Shown here: piece by piece, positions 37,381-50,029 of the stretch
Layout of the letters: every line of letters starts with the position of its first letter
Position numbering within the stretch: the stretch's first letter is position 1
NCBI GenBank assembly: GCA_015680685.1
Contig: MNCI01006844.1
Location: 302,353 to 366,352, forward strand
Source of the DNA: Gnetum montanum
Taxonomy: Eukaryota; Streptophyta; Gnetopsida; Gnetales; Gnetaceae
Length of the DNA: 64,000 nucleotides
Direction of reading: 5' to 3'
The notes under the pieces: generated by a model
Database searches by the model: none
Seen by the model: the letters and a program-made list of their open reading frames with translations, nothing else
What the model was told of the DNA's origin: nothing
Made by a program: the position numbers and the translations under genes

Positions 37381-39500
37381 GGAAAAGGATTTGCTTCCTC
37401 CTAAGATATGTATTCTGGAGATACCTAAAGCAAATAATTAAGCCATACCAATAATTGATGAAATTTAGTGACTTCATAGGGCTATTAACAATGTATGGGC
37501 TTGTCCTAGAAAGTAAGTTTGCACCTGAAACAAAAGATGAAAGACTGATTTTAAAGGAAACATTAAAATCATAGAGTTTTAATGTTACATGAAGAGTTTT
37601 AATGCAAGACTTCAAAAAGGGTTAGTGATAAAAGCTATCTAAGAAAATGATGTATGAGTTGGAGAGAAAAAAATGATGTGATGTAAATGTGTCAACGTGA
37701 GGTTAATAGTAGTTAGCAAAAAAGTGAAATAGAGTAGCAAAATGTAAGAAAACATTCTAATTGTAGAGAAGCTAGGACAAAGAATGATCCTAGAAAACAT
37801 TTAATTCTGCAAAGGTTCTCCTTCGAGTGCTAAAGATGTTGTGAAAAAAATCATTGTAATGAACTAAAACTGACATAACCTAACATGAAAACCAAGATAG
37901 GTAATTTGTGGTCATCATTTAGGAAAACCAACCTATTGGATAATCTTCCTTAAATCAAAATGGGACTTGGGGATCAAAGGATAAATCTAGATGTTTTACT
38001 AACATTAGCAAGTATCAAGTAAAAAGTTTATATGCATGAAATAACCAACAAAAAATGTGTAAATAGATGGAATATGTAGCATAAAATTAATGCATGATTA
38101 GTAATAGAGAAATGCTTTGAAAAGAAAATAGATCTATTTACTAACACATGTGAACCAAGAATAAAAATGTGAGGAAAATGGATATGAAGTAAATCTAGGC
38201 AAAACTAGAGAGAAAAGATCCAAAAATTGAAATTTCAAATTATATCAACAAAAAGAAAACCTATAAAGATAAGTTCCAAGACATGTACTAGAGATTAGAG
38301 GCATCTAACAAGGAGTTGTGTTATCTCATCCTTACTCCAATAAGTGTACTGATGAAGATCTAACAAGAATAGTAGTAGATTTAGTAGCTGACAGTTGCAA
38401 AAGAAAGATAAGATTGGTGTGTTGATATAATTCTTAGTAAATATTTACATGTTAGGAGGATAGCCCAAAGGGGATACAATATCTCTATAGGGAAAAGAGG
38501 AAAAGTAGGAAGAGTGCTAAAGTTTCTTAATAGATCTCTTAGGAGCAAAGAGCTAGTTAATTCAATGTAGGAGCCAAACATAGAAAGCAAACCCTTCACA
38601 TTTAGGGATGTCTTCCTATATATAGGCCAAAAATGCCTCATTACCTATGTGAGAAGGATGCAATGGAGCTCATAGAATCTTATGAAATCTACTAGGATTT
38701 TTTGGACATGAGAAATGATGCATAAAGTAAATTTTGATGGTGGACATTGAAAATCTAATGTAAGACATCAAATGTAAGAGATAATCTAATGTCAGACATC
38801 AAAATCAAGTTTGACACTAGATGTTGAAGATATACATAAGATGTCAAAACAAATTTGACATAAAATGTTAACCAGGAACAAGTTGACATCATACATTGAA
38901 AATGAAATTGATGCTTGACATAAAAAAATCTAATGTATGATGTTTGAAATAATTTTATGCAAAATATCAAAAGTTGGGAATAAAGATGACGTTGAATATT
39001 AGAAATGAGATTAACTATATATGTCAAAAATATAACACAAGATTTTAAAACACATTAGATGCAAAACATCAAAAGTTAAAGATGAAATCGATGCTAACTC
39101 TAACATTGAACATAAAAACTACAAGTGGATCTAAATGATGCCACAAATTACATGGACCATTGAAGCTAAATAGCCAAAGATGGCTTTAAGTGTTAGAAAG
39201 CCATAAAATATATCCAACTCTCCAACTTAAGCTAAAAACTCCAAAGAGGGTACAACACCAAGTGGGGGTTTGAACCTTCTCTATGTTAGATATAGAATAA
39301 AACTCCTTCTATAGTGAGATGTTAAGTTGTCTTCTCTTAAGCCTCTTATCTCATCCACATAACCTAAATAGGTGTGACCTAATTTTCCAATGCTCTTCAT
39401 AAAAGCTCATAAAGCCTTATTCAAGATGGGTCCAAACTAATCTCTTACAAATTTGAAATGCAAGAGATGATGTTTTGGGGCCTATGGTATAGGTGCTCCT
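37381..39500 (-). repeat. Leader and probable 5' LTR region of element F
   Basis: Non-coding A-rich sequence upstream of the F gag. No PBS was recognised and there is no second copy to define LTR ends. It contains a degenerate subrepeat tract at 38740-39110. The predicted ORFs here have no protein-like character. Confidence 0.35.
38740..39110. repeat. Degenerate subrepeats around a 'gacatcaaaa' core
   Basis: Roughly ten loosely spaced copies of motifs like aatctaatgt.agacatcaaaa, with variants gatgtcaaaac, aatatcaaaag and aacatcaaaag, spaced 30-45 bases. Looks like an old tandem array inside a retroelement LTR or leader. Confidence 0.5.
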
Positions 39501-39879
39501 CTTGCTATTACTATTCCTCTACGATGTCCTTCCCCTTTTTCTACTTAGCTATTTTTTTTATCACAAATGATGGACATGTTAAGAATCTTAATATCAGCAT
39601 GCCTAATGATTAGTCCAATTAGTATCAAGTGTCAAAAGGTTTGGATTGTAGCATCCTTAGTCATTTTATGTCTTCTAATGATGTAGTCAAATTCCATTTT
39701 CATACTAGTAAGTAGATAATAGAAAACTAGGTTTTGTTATGAAAGAAATTAATCATAGCTTCTATCATTTTCTACAAGATTTTAGTAAATGATGAGAGAG
39801 ATAATCAAAGCATCTACTTTTATATCTTTTCTAATCATGTTAGGTTTTAATACAAAGTTGAAATCACTTAGTCTAAAAA

Positions 39880-42800
39880 AAATATCTTTTTGATACTACA
39901 GAATTAGTGTTAGAGAATATCTCATTATAGACATTCATCCACAACCTATGTGAACCTACAACATCAAACCCTAGTATTCCATTAATCAATCTAGAAGCTA
40001 CTACTATAATTATATGAATAACCAAAGTACTGAATATACTTATATCCACATACATCCCTTAAATATTACATAAAAATTCTTTAACCATGATCTTTGGTAT
40101 AAAAATAGTAAGACTTAAAATAAAGGAAATTCCAACAATATTAAAATAACTATAAATTTATAACTTTCTATGTGTCTTGAAATCAAGTACCCTCTCAATA
40201 ATAATAGACATATGTTGCTAAGATTTAATTTGGCATTAGTTATAAATGAAGGTTTGTATCCTCCCTCATATATATTTGAGAAAGAACCATTACTCACTGC
40301 TACTCTTCTAGAATTAGATCTATTGCAAATAAAGCAAGTGATACTAGCTTTTGTCCTTGCCATTTTGCTCAAGCTCTACTTCTCTTTCTTTTCTATTGGC
40401 TCTTTTTTTCTTGAATGTTTAAGATAGATTGCATAATAAGGAAATAATGACATCCATTTCATTTTATCATTGCACTATTGTTTTTAAAATTCCTTTTTTT
40501 TTGTTTTTTCATTACCTAGAGCTAGGATGTTGCATTGTCAGTGTGTACATTCAAGGAAATAACTAGAATGTTCTACATTTATGATAGGCATCCAACCTAT
40601 CTTGAAAATAGTCTTCTAAAGCATGTGTGGAATCATGCATGTCTTAAAAATGTTTCAATAAGGATTGGAAAAAAAATGTAAAGGAAAAATGAAAAAGAAT
40701 AAAATTAAAATTAAACCTAATCTACTCTAATTTACAACTAAGAGATAAAGGTTACATTGACTTACTTGGTTGGGAATGGTTCCAATCTTGACATCATAAA
40801 ATAATAATATAGGATAGGTTGTTTATCTTTATTTTCCTTTTCATTTGTACTTCTCATGGTCTCTTGATATCTTAGAGTCTTGAAATTCATGTAGTTTTAA
40901 CTTCTATCTTCTTGATAATTTCCTTGGTTTTCTCTTTTTGCTATCCATCTTGTTGCTTTATAACCTTGCACACCATGTATATCCTATCTCATGGATATCA
41001 AGTGAGATGTATCTTGAAATATTTAATTTCTATATGGATAGTGAGATTTAATATGATCTATTTGTTCATAATTTAAAAAAACCTTTGAACTTGTGAATAT
41101 AAGAGGATATGAATAGATATCCTTGATTTGATAAGAATTACTTGATGGATCTATGTTGTAGTCAACTATTATCTTTTGAACTTATTTCTTACTAAAGTAT
41201 GCTATCAAGTGATGCCTTTTCAAGAGAAAACCTTTCCACCACATGTTTCTTATGTTTGATCTTTTTGTGTATCTTATTAACCTCTTTTCTAAGTAAGGTG
41301 GTTTCCTTTAAGAGTAAGGCATTAAACATTATTACTTCTTCTTCTTTATGATACTATAACTTCAAGAACTCATTTAAAGTTATTAGCATACCAATATTGA
41401 TCTTAAGAACCATGACTGCTTTCATTAGGATTAAGCATAAGTTTTCTTCACACTTATAATCTAACTCACATTGGTTTATTTTACTTTTAAATCTAAGGTA
41501 AGTCTATTATGATTCTACTATGATTCTATAACTAACTGAAGTACTAAGTATACTTGTATTTATATCCATTGCTCAAATATTGTAGAATAATTCTTAAACC
41601 ATGCTTCTTGGTATAGCAATAGTAAGAATCAAAATAAAGAAAACCCCAACAACATCAAAATAACTCTGAAATTGTAGTTTCCTTTGTCCCTTAAAATCAA
41701 GTACATTCTCAATAGTAATAGAAATATGTTGGTAAGATTCAATTTAGCATCAGTAGAAATTAATATTTGTACCCTCTCTCATCTACATTTGAGGAAGAAT
41801 CCTTACCTACTACTACTCTACCAAAACTAGAGCTATTACAAACAAAGTGAGGGATGCTAGCTTTCTTCCTTGCCATGAAGCTCAAGTTCTACTTCTCTTT
41901 CTCCTCTATTAACACTTCTCTTCTTGAATGTTTGAGATAGAGTGTGTAATAGGGAAATAAGGATATCCTTTATCTTTTATCACTGCAATCCTAGGTTTGA
42001 AAATTCTTCTTGTCATTTTTTTCCTTGCCTATAGCTAGGATGTTTCATTATTAGTGGTCATCTAGGAACATAGCTAGAATGTTCCACATTGATGGTAGAC
42101 ATCCATCCTATCTTGAAAATAGTATTTTGGAGCATGTGTGGAATCATGCATGTCTGCAAAATGATTCAATAAGGGCTAGGAAATAAATGAAAAGGAAAAA
42201 AGAAAAAGAACAACATTAAAATTAAACCTAATCTACCATAATTTAGAACCAAGAGGTAAGGGTTATCTTGAATTACTTGGTTGTAAGTGGTTTCAATATT
42301 CACTTCATAAAGTAATAATGTAGGATAGGTTGTTTATCTTTATTTTCCTTCTCATTTTTACTTCTATTGATCTCTTGATACCTTAGAGTCTTTAAATTCA
42401 TGTAGTTTTAACTTTGATATTCTTGATAATTTCCTTGGTATTCTCTTTTAACTATCCATCTCCTTACTTTATAACCTTTCACATCATATCTATTCTATCT
42501 CATGAAGATCAAGTGAGATGTATATTGAAATATTTTATTTATATAGGTGTAATGAACTTTAATATGTATTTTTTTCATAATTAAAAAATACCTTTTAACT
42601 TGTGAATATAAGAGGATATGAATAGATATACTTGATTTGATAAGCATTTCTTGATGTATTGATTTGATGAGCAACCCTTTGATGTACTTGTGAATTCATC
42701 ATAGTGGTTTCTAGTGATGGATTTGTGTCCTAGTCCACTATTATTTTTTGAACTTATTTCTTATTAAATTATGTTATCAAGTGATTCTTTCTTAAGAGAA

Positions 42801-44300
42801 AACCTTTCCACCACATGTTTCTCATGTTTGATCTTTTTGTGTAGCTCATTAACCTCTTTTCTAAGCAAGGTGGTTTCCTTTAAGAGTAAGGCATTGAATA
42901 TTTTTGGTTCTTCTTCTTTGTGATACTATAACTTCAAGAACTCATTTAAAGTTATTAGCTTATTTAATATTGATCTTAAGAATCATGACCTCACTTGTTA
43001 GGATTAAACATAACTTTTCTTCATGCTTGTAACTCACATTGGTGTATTTTACTTTTAAATATAACGTAAGTCTATTGTAGATTTTCAAAAATTTTCTTAA
43101 GACATTCATATCTTTTTTCAATGGTATCAATCTTCTCTTCATCACTTGAGTTTCCATCATTATATTTTGGTAAGATGGTGAAAGCCATGCATGTAAGGTG
43201 AGTGTTGGAGGTATCACCTTCCTTTACTTCCATCTCACTAGATTCTTTTTCTTCATCCCATTTGCTAACTATGAATTTTTCTTTTTCCTTTAGTTTAGCT
43301 TCACTCTACAGTGTTTTGGAATTTGGACATTCTAAGCCAAGATGTGCTCATACATTATATACCCAACAATTAATATTCATAATATCTCTAGAATAAGTGG
43401 GATTTAGTACCTTACCAAAATATTTACCTCTTGGTTGATTATATTTTACTCCTTCTTTTCCTTCCTTAGCTAGTTAGCAATCATTATGCAAATGTTTTTT
43501 TGTAAGTAGTACCAACTCTAGATCATCATGATCACTTTTTAGGAAAGTCTCACTCTGTGGCCTTTCATTTATATCAACTATTCCTTAGTTTAAGGAGAGG
43601 AAAATAAGATCATTCCTGAGCATTCATCTCTCAAAAAATGTCAGCTTATAAGTAGTAAGAATACTTTGAAGTTTCTCAAATTTTAAATTATTAAAATATC
43701 TTACCTTTCCATTATAATTGCCTTGATCATATACTTAGGATTCACTGTTATAACTATCTTGTAAGAAACTTTACTTTCAGAAAGATCTTGACCTATCCCT
43801 ATAATCGAACTAATAAGATCACATGCTTGATTAAAGTACTAATGAACTCTTTCATATTTTCTCATTCTAAGGTTTTCAAAATGATTTAGCCACAAAATAG
43901 TTTTAATTTCTTGATCAATTTGATACCTTCATAAGTTACTTGTAAGTTATTTCATTTTTGGTTGTCATACAATGGCTAACCTGCTTGTACTTCTCTTTTA
44001 TTAGGATCAAAGTTATGGCATTTCTCACCTTTGAATCACTCATGAAGGTATTTTTATTACTATCATTCATTTTTATTATTTCTTTGCTAGTGCTATGTAT
44101 CCATCGACAATCCTCTTCAACACATTAGAATTAAAAGATTCTAAATATATATATACTTGATATTTTTAGAAGGAATAGATAGAATTTGGATGCTTAACTA
44201 AATAGATCACATGTCATGCAAGCTTTCTAATTGAAACTAAAGAAAAGATAATGACTAGAAATTATCTTTTTTTTAGTTTCCTTAATAATGATCTTATAAA
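39880..44300 (-). pseudogene. gag: Copia Z: SIRE-like gag, with internal tandem duplication
   Basis: Minus strand. From 44.2 kb leftward: a copia gag (UBN2-type) domain, best at 43.82-43.64 kb (IGIGQDLSESKVSYKIV then KYMIKAIIMER, the pattern G..L.E..VV.KIL..LP.KY..KV..IEE); a Cys block and acidic linker at 43.35-43.10 kb (LGLECPNSKTL, DEEKESSEMEVKEGDT, NDGNSSDEEKIDTIEK); then a coiled-coil tail. The linker D/E/S-rich block is typical of SIRE gag. The tail region (43.08-39.9 kb) is present twice in tandem. No protease, integrase or RT follows, so it is a truncated element. Confidence 0.7.
39990..43080. repeat. 1.5-kb tandem duplication (two units, join near 41.5 kb)
   Basis: Unit 1 (about 39990-41505) and unit 2 (about 41506-43080) align throughout at an offset of 1514 bp at the start and 1573 bp at the end. 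The change is due mainly to about 60 extra bases near 42.66-42.72 kb in unit 2. Both units end at the same 'gtaagtctatt' sequence, which marks the junction. By eye the units are diverged by well over 10 percent, so the event is old. Confidence 0.85.
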
Positions 44301-44448
44301 TTCTACTCAAAGCATGAACATCCATACTAAAAAGGCTAAGTCTTATGGTAGATGTCCAAGGCATGCTAAGACCTGTATTCTATCATCTACTTTGGCTTTG
44401 CTAGGACATTTACATTAAAGGTTTAAACATCTAGGGATAGGATGTCCA

Positions 44449-45338
44449 TGATGAGGATATCACCCAAAACATGTGTCATTTTGAATTAGAATTTTTTATG
44501 TGTTTCTTATTGCTTATGAGTGTCTCATGTTTGTTTGTAATATCTATCTTTGTCTTTGAGTGTTTTGACATGTTTGGAGAAGTTTTGGGGCTATTGTGAT
44601 GTGTTCATGGGATTCTAGGATTAATAGGAACTTATTTGAAGGTTTTTACATGTTTTAGACCTTAAAATAAGCATCCTTATTTTTTACCTTTCTAGGATAA
44701 AAATTTTCTTTGAAGTATAAAAGTCTCCCCTAACAATATGGATATCTTCTTCCAAGATAAGGTGTCTTGTCTAGACTATAGACATCTACCATACAAACTA
44801 AACATCTCTTGTACAAGCTTGCACCTATATAATGATGTATATACCACTTGCAAGACATTTCCCCTAGATCCAAAATTTTTGCATGAAATATAAGACATTG
44901 TCTTTGTGAATTGATTACTCTTGGGAGGGACATCTCCTCTTCCACAAAGACATCTTATCCAATGATGGGATTTTATTATATGGATTTCAAAAGACTCAAA
45001 ATTTTAATTCTAAATATCAAGGTGAGGCAAGGCCATGAAAAAAATATATAAATTGACCTCTTGGGCATCCATTTAAAAAAGAGGAAGAGAAGTAAGGAGA
45101 GTAATGTGGAGCTCCATTTGAGCATTGATGGTTGTAAGGATTCATAGTTATTTTGTATGTGAGTGTGTTGTATTGGATCTTGAGAACTTATCTATTCTAG
45201 ACATTTACTTCCAATATTTGTATTTCTCTTTCATCTTCTAGTAAGAATAAAGAATTTTTAATCTTTGATTTCCAAATGTATGTGCAGGTTTGAAGACATT
45301 AGTTTAAATTTTATGTTATTGAAGCTAATTCTTCATCA
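44449..45338 (+). repeat. Probable 5' LTR of chromovirus-like element H
   Basis: Lies directly left of a Met-type PBS and has a TATA box at 44716 (TATAAAAG). The 5' end (TGATGAGGATATCACCC) is a guess from the TG and the spacing. The right end CA at 45338 is three bases before the PBS. No 3' partner in the window. Confidence 0.5.
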
Positions 45339-45341
45339 AAT

Positions 45342-45353
45342 TGATATTAGAGT
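45342..45353 (+). other. Primer-binding site of element H (initiator-Met type)
   Basis: TGATATTAGAGT, matching the common plant PBS TGGTATCAGAGC at all but three transition positions. Fixes the plus orientation of H. Confidence 0.75.
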
Positions 45354-45839
45354 AAAGGATTGAATACAATTTAATTAAGAAGATAAATCCTCTACACCAA
45401 CTTACAAGAATTCACTCATATTCAATTTCATTTTGGTTTGCAATTTTGTTCATGTTATTTTCCATGCATAACTAGGATCTTATTAGCCTTCTTTTGGCCA
45501 TTTTGAATGATTAATTGAATTAGGTATTAACAATTATTGTTGATTAGAATATCCATTAACCTATTTTAACTATGATTTATGGAAATTATGTGAATCCTAT
45601 TTTGGATTTTAATATCTCTTATTAAATCGAATTTGGTACTCTAATTTTGGTTGTGGATACCCTTAATCAATTTGCAATTTATTATGGATATTTGTATAAT
45701 ATATCTTTTAGGTTAATTTGATCATAACACCCAAGACAAAATTAGTCCAAGTCTTAGCCAAGAATATAAAATACTTAAGGGATGCACTCAAGATTCTATG
45801 GACTAATTCGAAAATCTTGAAGAAAAGAAAGATTAGCTT

Positions 45840-47440
45840 CCAACATGAAGGACATCGAGGTAAGATGTCAACTCAAAATTTTCTTCACTAAGAAATTTTT
45901 TAACTTGGAAAGCATCTATGTCAAGTCTTAAAGATGATTTTTCTTTTGGGGATGAATACATTGGGAAAGATGATGAATATAGTAGAAACCATCATTCTCT
46001 AATTGCTGGATCATAATCTCATAGGTACATAATTTTAAAAGGAAGGAATTATGGGTCTACTTCTAGGCCTTAAAGAAACCCTAAGGAGGAAATGAAAATC
46101 ACTCTTTAAAAGGATTTTAGAAATGTCTCTAGAATTCCTTATGTAAAAGTGAATACCTTCAATAAGATGAAGGGTATTGAATCTTTTCTTTTTTAGCCAA
46201 AGATCTTCAACAAGTACTTTGAACTTGAAGATGTAGAGAACCATCAATAAGTATCATATGCTGAGACAAAATTTGAGGGTATGGCACATATTTTGTAAAA
46301 TAAAGAGAGGCATGATTGCCTTGTATGTAATAACGCTCCTATCAAATATTGATCCTTGATGTAGTTCATGCTCAAAAAACGTTTTTAAAAGACTCATCAT
46401 AGATAAGAGGTAATTCAAAAATTAAAATATCTAAGGCAAGGTGATAAGAATGTTAAAGACTTATACATGGATTTTTGCAAAGCCTTCCAACAATAAAAAT
46501 TTTATTAGGATAAATATCAGCAAGCATCTAATTTTAGGGAGGATTAAAGAGGAAATACCAACAAGAGCTAACATTCTATGAGTCCCAAACATTGGATGAG
46601 GATTTTGAATTATTTATTAAATATAATAAAAAACTTCAAGGATTTAATAGAGATTCCAAATATTTAAGAGTAAGGACTTCAAAGCTTTTATGGATGAGAA
46701 TGGAGCTAAAGAGAATGGAAATGCTAAAGAAGAGATAAATGAGAAGCAAGAGAAGTATAAGGATGGCCAGGATTCTAAGAAATACTACTCCAAGAAAGGA
46801 AATAGACAAAAAATAAATAAGCTTCCAAACCTTCATGCTTCAATTATGATGAGATGGAACATAACTAATGGATATATAAGAAGCCAAAAGTTTCCAAGTG
46901 TAAAGATTTCAAAATCTTAAAGAAAGGAGAGTCTTGTTATAAAGTAATCCTCATGATCCTATGTAGAATATGTAACTAAAATTAATTCTTGCACTTTTCT
47001 AGGAAATGTGAATGTTAATGAAAAGCCTATGAGGAAGATACTCTTTAGGATTGAAGCTAGGTGTCTTCACAGTGGCAAATGGGGATAGGATTCCAAGAAG
47101 GACTACCCTAAGAAAAGGAATCTTCAAGGATATAACTAAGCTTTCAAACTTCAATGCTTCAATTATGATGAGATGAAACATAAGAAATGGAAATGTAAGA
47201 AGCCAAAGGTTTTCAATAGCAAAGATCTCAAAATCATGAAGAAGGGAGAGTCCTCTAATGAAAGGAATCCTCACTCTATTATAATAGAAGATGTAACCAA
47301 AATTAATTTTTTCACTTCTATGGGAAATATGAATGCCAATGAAGAGACTATGAGGAAGACGATATTTAGGATTAGGGATAGGTGTCTTAATAGCAAAAGA
47401 TGGATACACATTTTAATTGATTTTGGTGCTTAAGAAAATG
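45840..47440 (+). pseudogene. gag: Element H gag with zinc knuckle and protease start
   Basis: Plus-strand degenerate gag. The N-terminal domain is scattered through 45.84-46.6 kb (ETLDEDFELF-like helix near 46.6 kb). Lys/Glu-rich linker and knuckle follow. The best knuckle (47157-47200) reads CFNYDEMKHKKWKC: a CX2CX4HX4C motif whose second Cys has become Tyr. It ends with RWIHILIDFGA at 47433, where IDFGA stands for the protease active site IDSGA, then a stop. The plus-strand pieces 46690-46920 and 47173-47433 are parts of it. The knuckle region is duplicated. Confidence 0.75.
46760..47400 (+). repeat. 319-bp tandem duplication of the H gag zinc-knuckle region
   Basis: Unit 1 (about 46760-47078) and unit 2 (about 47079-47400) share the series gattc.aagaa, ccaagaa.aggaa, gcttc.aa.cttcaatgcttcaattatgatgag, aagccaaa and gaaaggagagtc at a 319-bp offset. 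Unit 2 is the better preserved and carries the readable knuckle. Confidence 0.85.
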
Positions 47441-48620
47441 TGATTTCTTCTAGTACGATTTCTAAATTTAGCTTGAAGACATTTCTACATCCTAGACCCT
47501 ATAGATTTCATTGGCTTTCAAAAGATTATTTCCAAGAAGTGAAAGGAGAGGTATATTTTGTTCTTCAAGATTGGTTCTTTTAAAAAACAACTACATTGTG
47601 ACATTCTTTCAATTTATTATGCTAGTTTCATTTTTGTAATATATTGGAATTTTGACAATAAGGCTTATTTTGATGATGCTAGAAATGTTTGTTCAGTATC
47701 AAGGAAAGATGGGATACATGATTTAATCTCTAGAACTTTGCAAAAATATAAGGAAGATTTCCCTACAAATACTACATTGATCTTACTAACTTAGAAAAAA
47801 TATCTACACATGAAGAAGCTAGACATGGTTTTATCATCATGTCAACACTTGCAACAAGTGAAGAGACGCCTTCAAATGAACTTCCTTTAGTAGTTCAACC
47901 TTTAGCATTGGAATTTACTGATTTTTTCAAGGAAAAATTAGAAGGTCTCCCTTCAATGAGGTCCATTCATCATCAAATGGATTTTATGCCTAGAGCTAGC
48001 ATCCCAAATATGAGAGCTTAGTACATGACTTCAAATCAAAAGAAGATGCATAAGAAAGTAAGTAAATTGCTTTCTAATGGCTTCATTAAGGAATTTATTT
48101 CTCTCATTTTCATTGAAGTTGTACTTATTCCAAATAAGAATATGACTAAGGTGAGAATGTGTATAGATTCAAGGGTAGTCAATAGGATGACTATCAAGTA
48201 TATTTTTTCTATTCCTAGAATGGATGGCATTCCTAATGTACTTGCCAACACTAAAATTTTCTTCATGATTGATTTAAAAAGTGGCTATCATTAAATTTGT
48301 ATTAGACTTAGAGATGAATGAAAAAAAAACTTTAAGACATGGGATGATTTGTACAAATGGTTAGTCATTCCTTTTAAACTAACCAATAATCTTGCAACAT
48401 CCATGAGGCTTATGCATGAAGTTTTGAGGGATCTTATTAGGAAATGTTGTATTGTTTTCTTTGATGATATTATTGTTTATAGTTCTAATAAGGAGGAACA
48501 TGTGAAAAAATTTAGCTTCATGTGCTCAAAGTTTTGTAAGGCCAAATTAATAATTAATGCTAAGAAATGTCATTTTATGAAGAAGAAAATTATCTGCATT
48601 GTAGCTATTATGCTCTAGCA
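47441..48620 (+). pseudogene. pol: Element H protease remnant and reverse transcriptase (chromovirus-like)
   Basis: Plus strand. A spacer with GLPSMRSIHHQMDFMPRASI (47971 onward; the LP..R..DH.I...PGA.P motif before chromovirus RT), then RT: MCIDSRVVNRMTIKYIFSIP, FFMIDLKSGYH, YKWLVIPFKLTNN, and an intact active site VFFDDIIVYS (48460-48489). FDDI.VYS and the MD.IPN block are typical of chromoviruses. Coding ends near 48600 in KCHFMKKKI and the rest of RT, RNase H and integrase are missing, replaced by an LTR-like block. Confidence 0.85.
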
Positions 48621-50020
48621 TTGTAGCTATTCCACTTTGACACTATGGTTGTTATGCTTTGGCACTTTAGCTGCTACACTCTGCTATGATCTAGAGCATA
48701 GCAAGCATAGACAACACACAAATGGCTAATTTTGTAGAATTTTCTAAGTGTTGTGCTATGATACCATTGCCCCTGCTACACTCTAGACCATACCCAACAC
48801 CTTAGTGGCTAGTTTTTCCTAACTATCAAGCTAGAAGCTATCAAGATAGCCAAGCATGTAAGAGACATTTGGCTAACTCTTGAGGCAACCCCTCCTACTA
48901 CACTCTAGAGTGTAGCTAGCATAGTAAGAATAAGGATTCCAATTTTAACTAGATTCTTCAAAGTGTCCATGCTACACCCTATCCCTAAGGAGCATCCCAT
49001 GTCCCTTGCGTAACATAGGGTGAGCATAATAGCCAAAGTTAGGAAAATTTTCAAACTTTTTTGGTCACCTCTAAACATAGAAAATTTTCTAAATTTTTTT
49101 CATAGTCCCACCTACCGCACTACCACATGGCACCTAATCCACATTTTGGGTTAACCCTAGCCTTATAAATACCCTTGTGCTCAAATGTTTTAGGGGTTGG
49201 CTTGCATTTTCACTAGTTGGCAGTTGGCACATTCATTTTGTATTTAGCATTTTGGCATCTTGGAACTTGGCTCCATGGGTGAACAAGACCCAAAGCATAC
49301 CACACTAGTAGAGAGACATAGCTACACCATATGATACATTGTGGACCCATTATAGCCCTACACCACAAAGTATAGCATGGCCTCATTGCAACCCTACACT
49401 ACATGGTACACCATATTCCCATTACAACCCTACACTACAAGGTACACCATAGCCCTATTGTAGCCCTATAGAACACCACATACTACACCATGGTAACCAA
49501 CCTGATAGGCATGGTTCATAATGGTGAGCACTAGACTTCATAGCTTGACACCACTAAGATTGTAACTATGCTCTCACTATGCCTATTATATACTATGTAC
49601 CTTTCAAGATGCTTTTGGAGTTAACTATGCTTCCATTTGGGCAATGTTCCATTTCTCTCTCCCATTTCTAGCTTTTTCTTGCATTTTTCTTGCATCTTTC
49701 TTTAATTTCTTATGCATCGTCACATTGTGCTATGCTCAAGTAGTAGTCTTCATGGGTTGATATCCTCATTTTAGTTGAAACCCTTAGCTATGCTCACCCC
49801 CATTCCATGGCTATGCTCTGCACTTAGCAATGTGACACACCACTTTGACACTTAGTATTATTTCATGTTGTTTGCATTTTCATTTCGAATAACCTTGCCA
49901 CCCCTCAGTTGCATCCACTACTAACAAAGTTCCTATTTGATCAACAAGACCATTTAGGATGCCCCACCTCTATTTCTAGCTAGTCCCTCACATAGAAGTG
50001 AGGTCAATGTTTTACATCCA
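48620..50020 (+). repeat. LTR-like block of a Tat-like family, plus orientation
   Basis: Non-coding, rich in 'gctatgctctag/agcatagc' words. A TATA box with context CCTTATAAATACCCTTGTG lies at 49164. Around 49.0 kb it matches the reverse complement of 53.2 kb (aattttcctaactttggct), and its TATA region matches the reverse complement of 53.33 kb. I read it as an LTR facing right, inverted relative to the block at 52.85-54.5 kb. Ends not defined; it cuts both H (left) and the Tat integrase (right). Confidence 0.5.
49164..49170 (+). promoter_or_regulatory. TATA box in the Tat LTR-like block
   Basis: TATAAAT followed by CCCTTGTG. The counterpart on the minus strand at 53343-53337 reads TATATAC CCTCCC in the inverted block. 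Confidence 0.4.
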
Positions 50021-50029
50021 TTGATCCCT

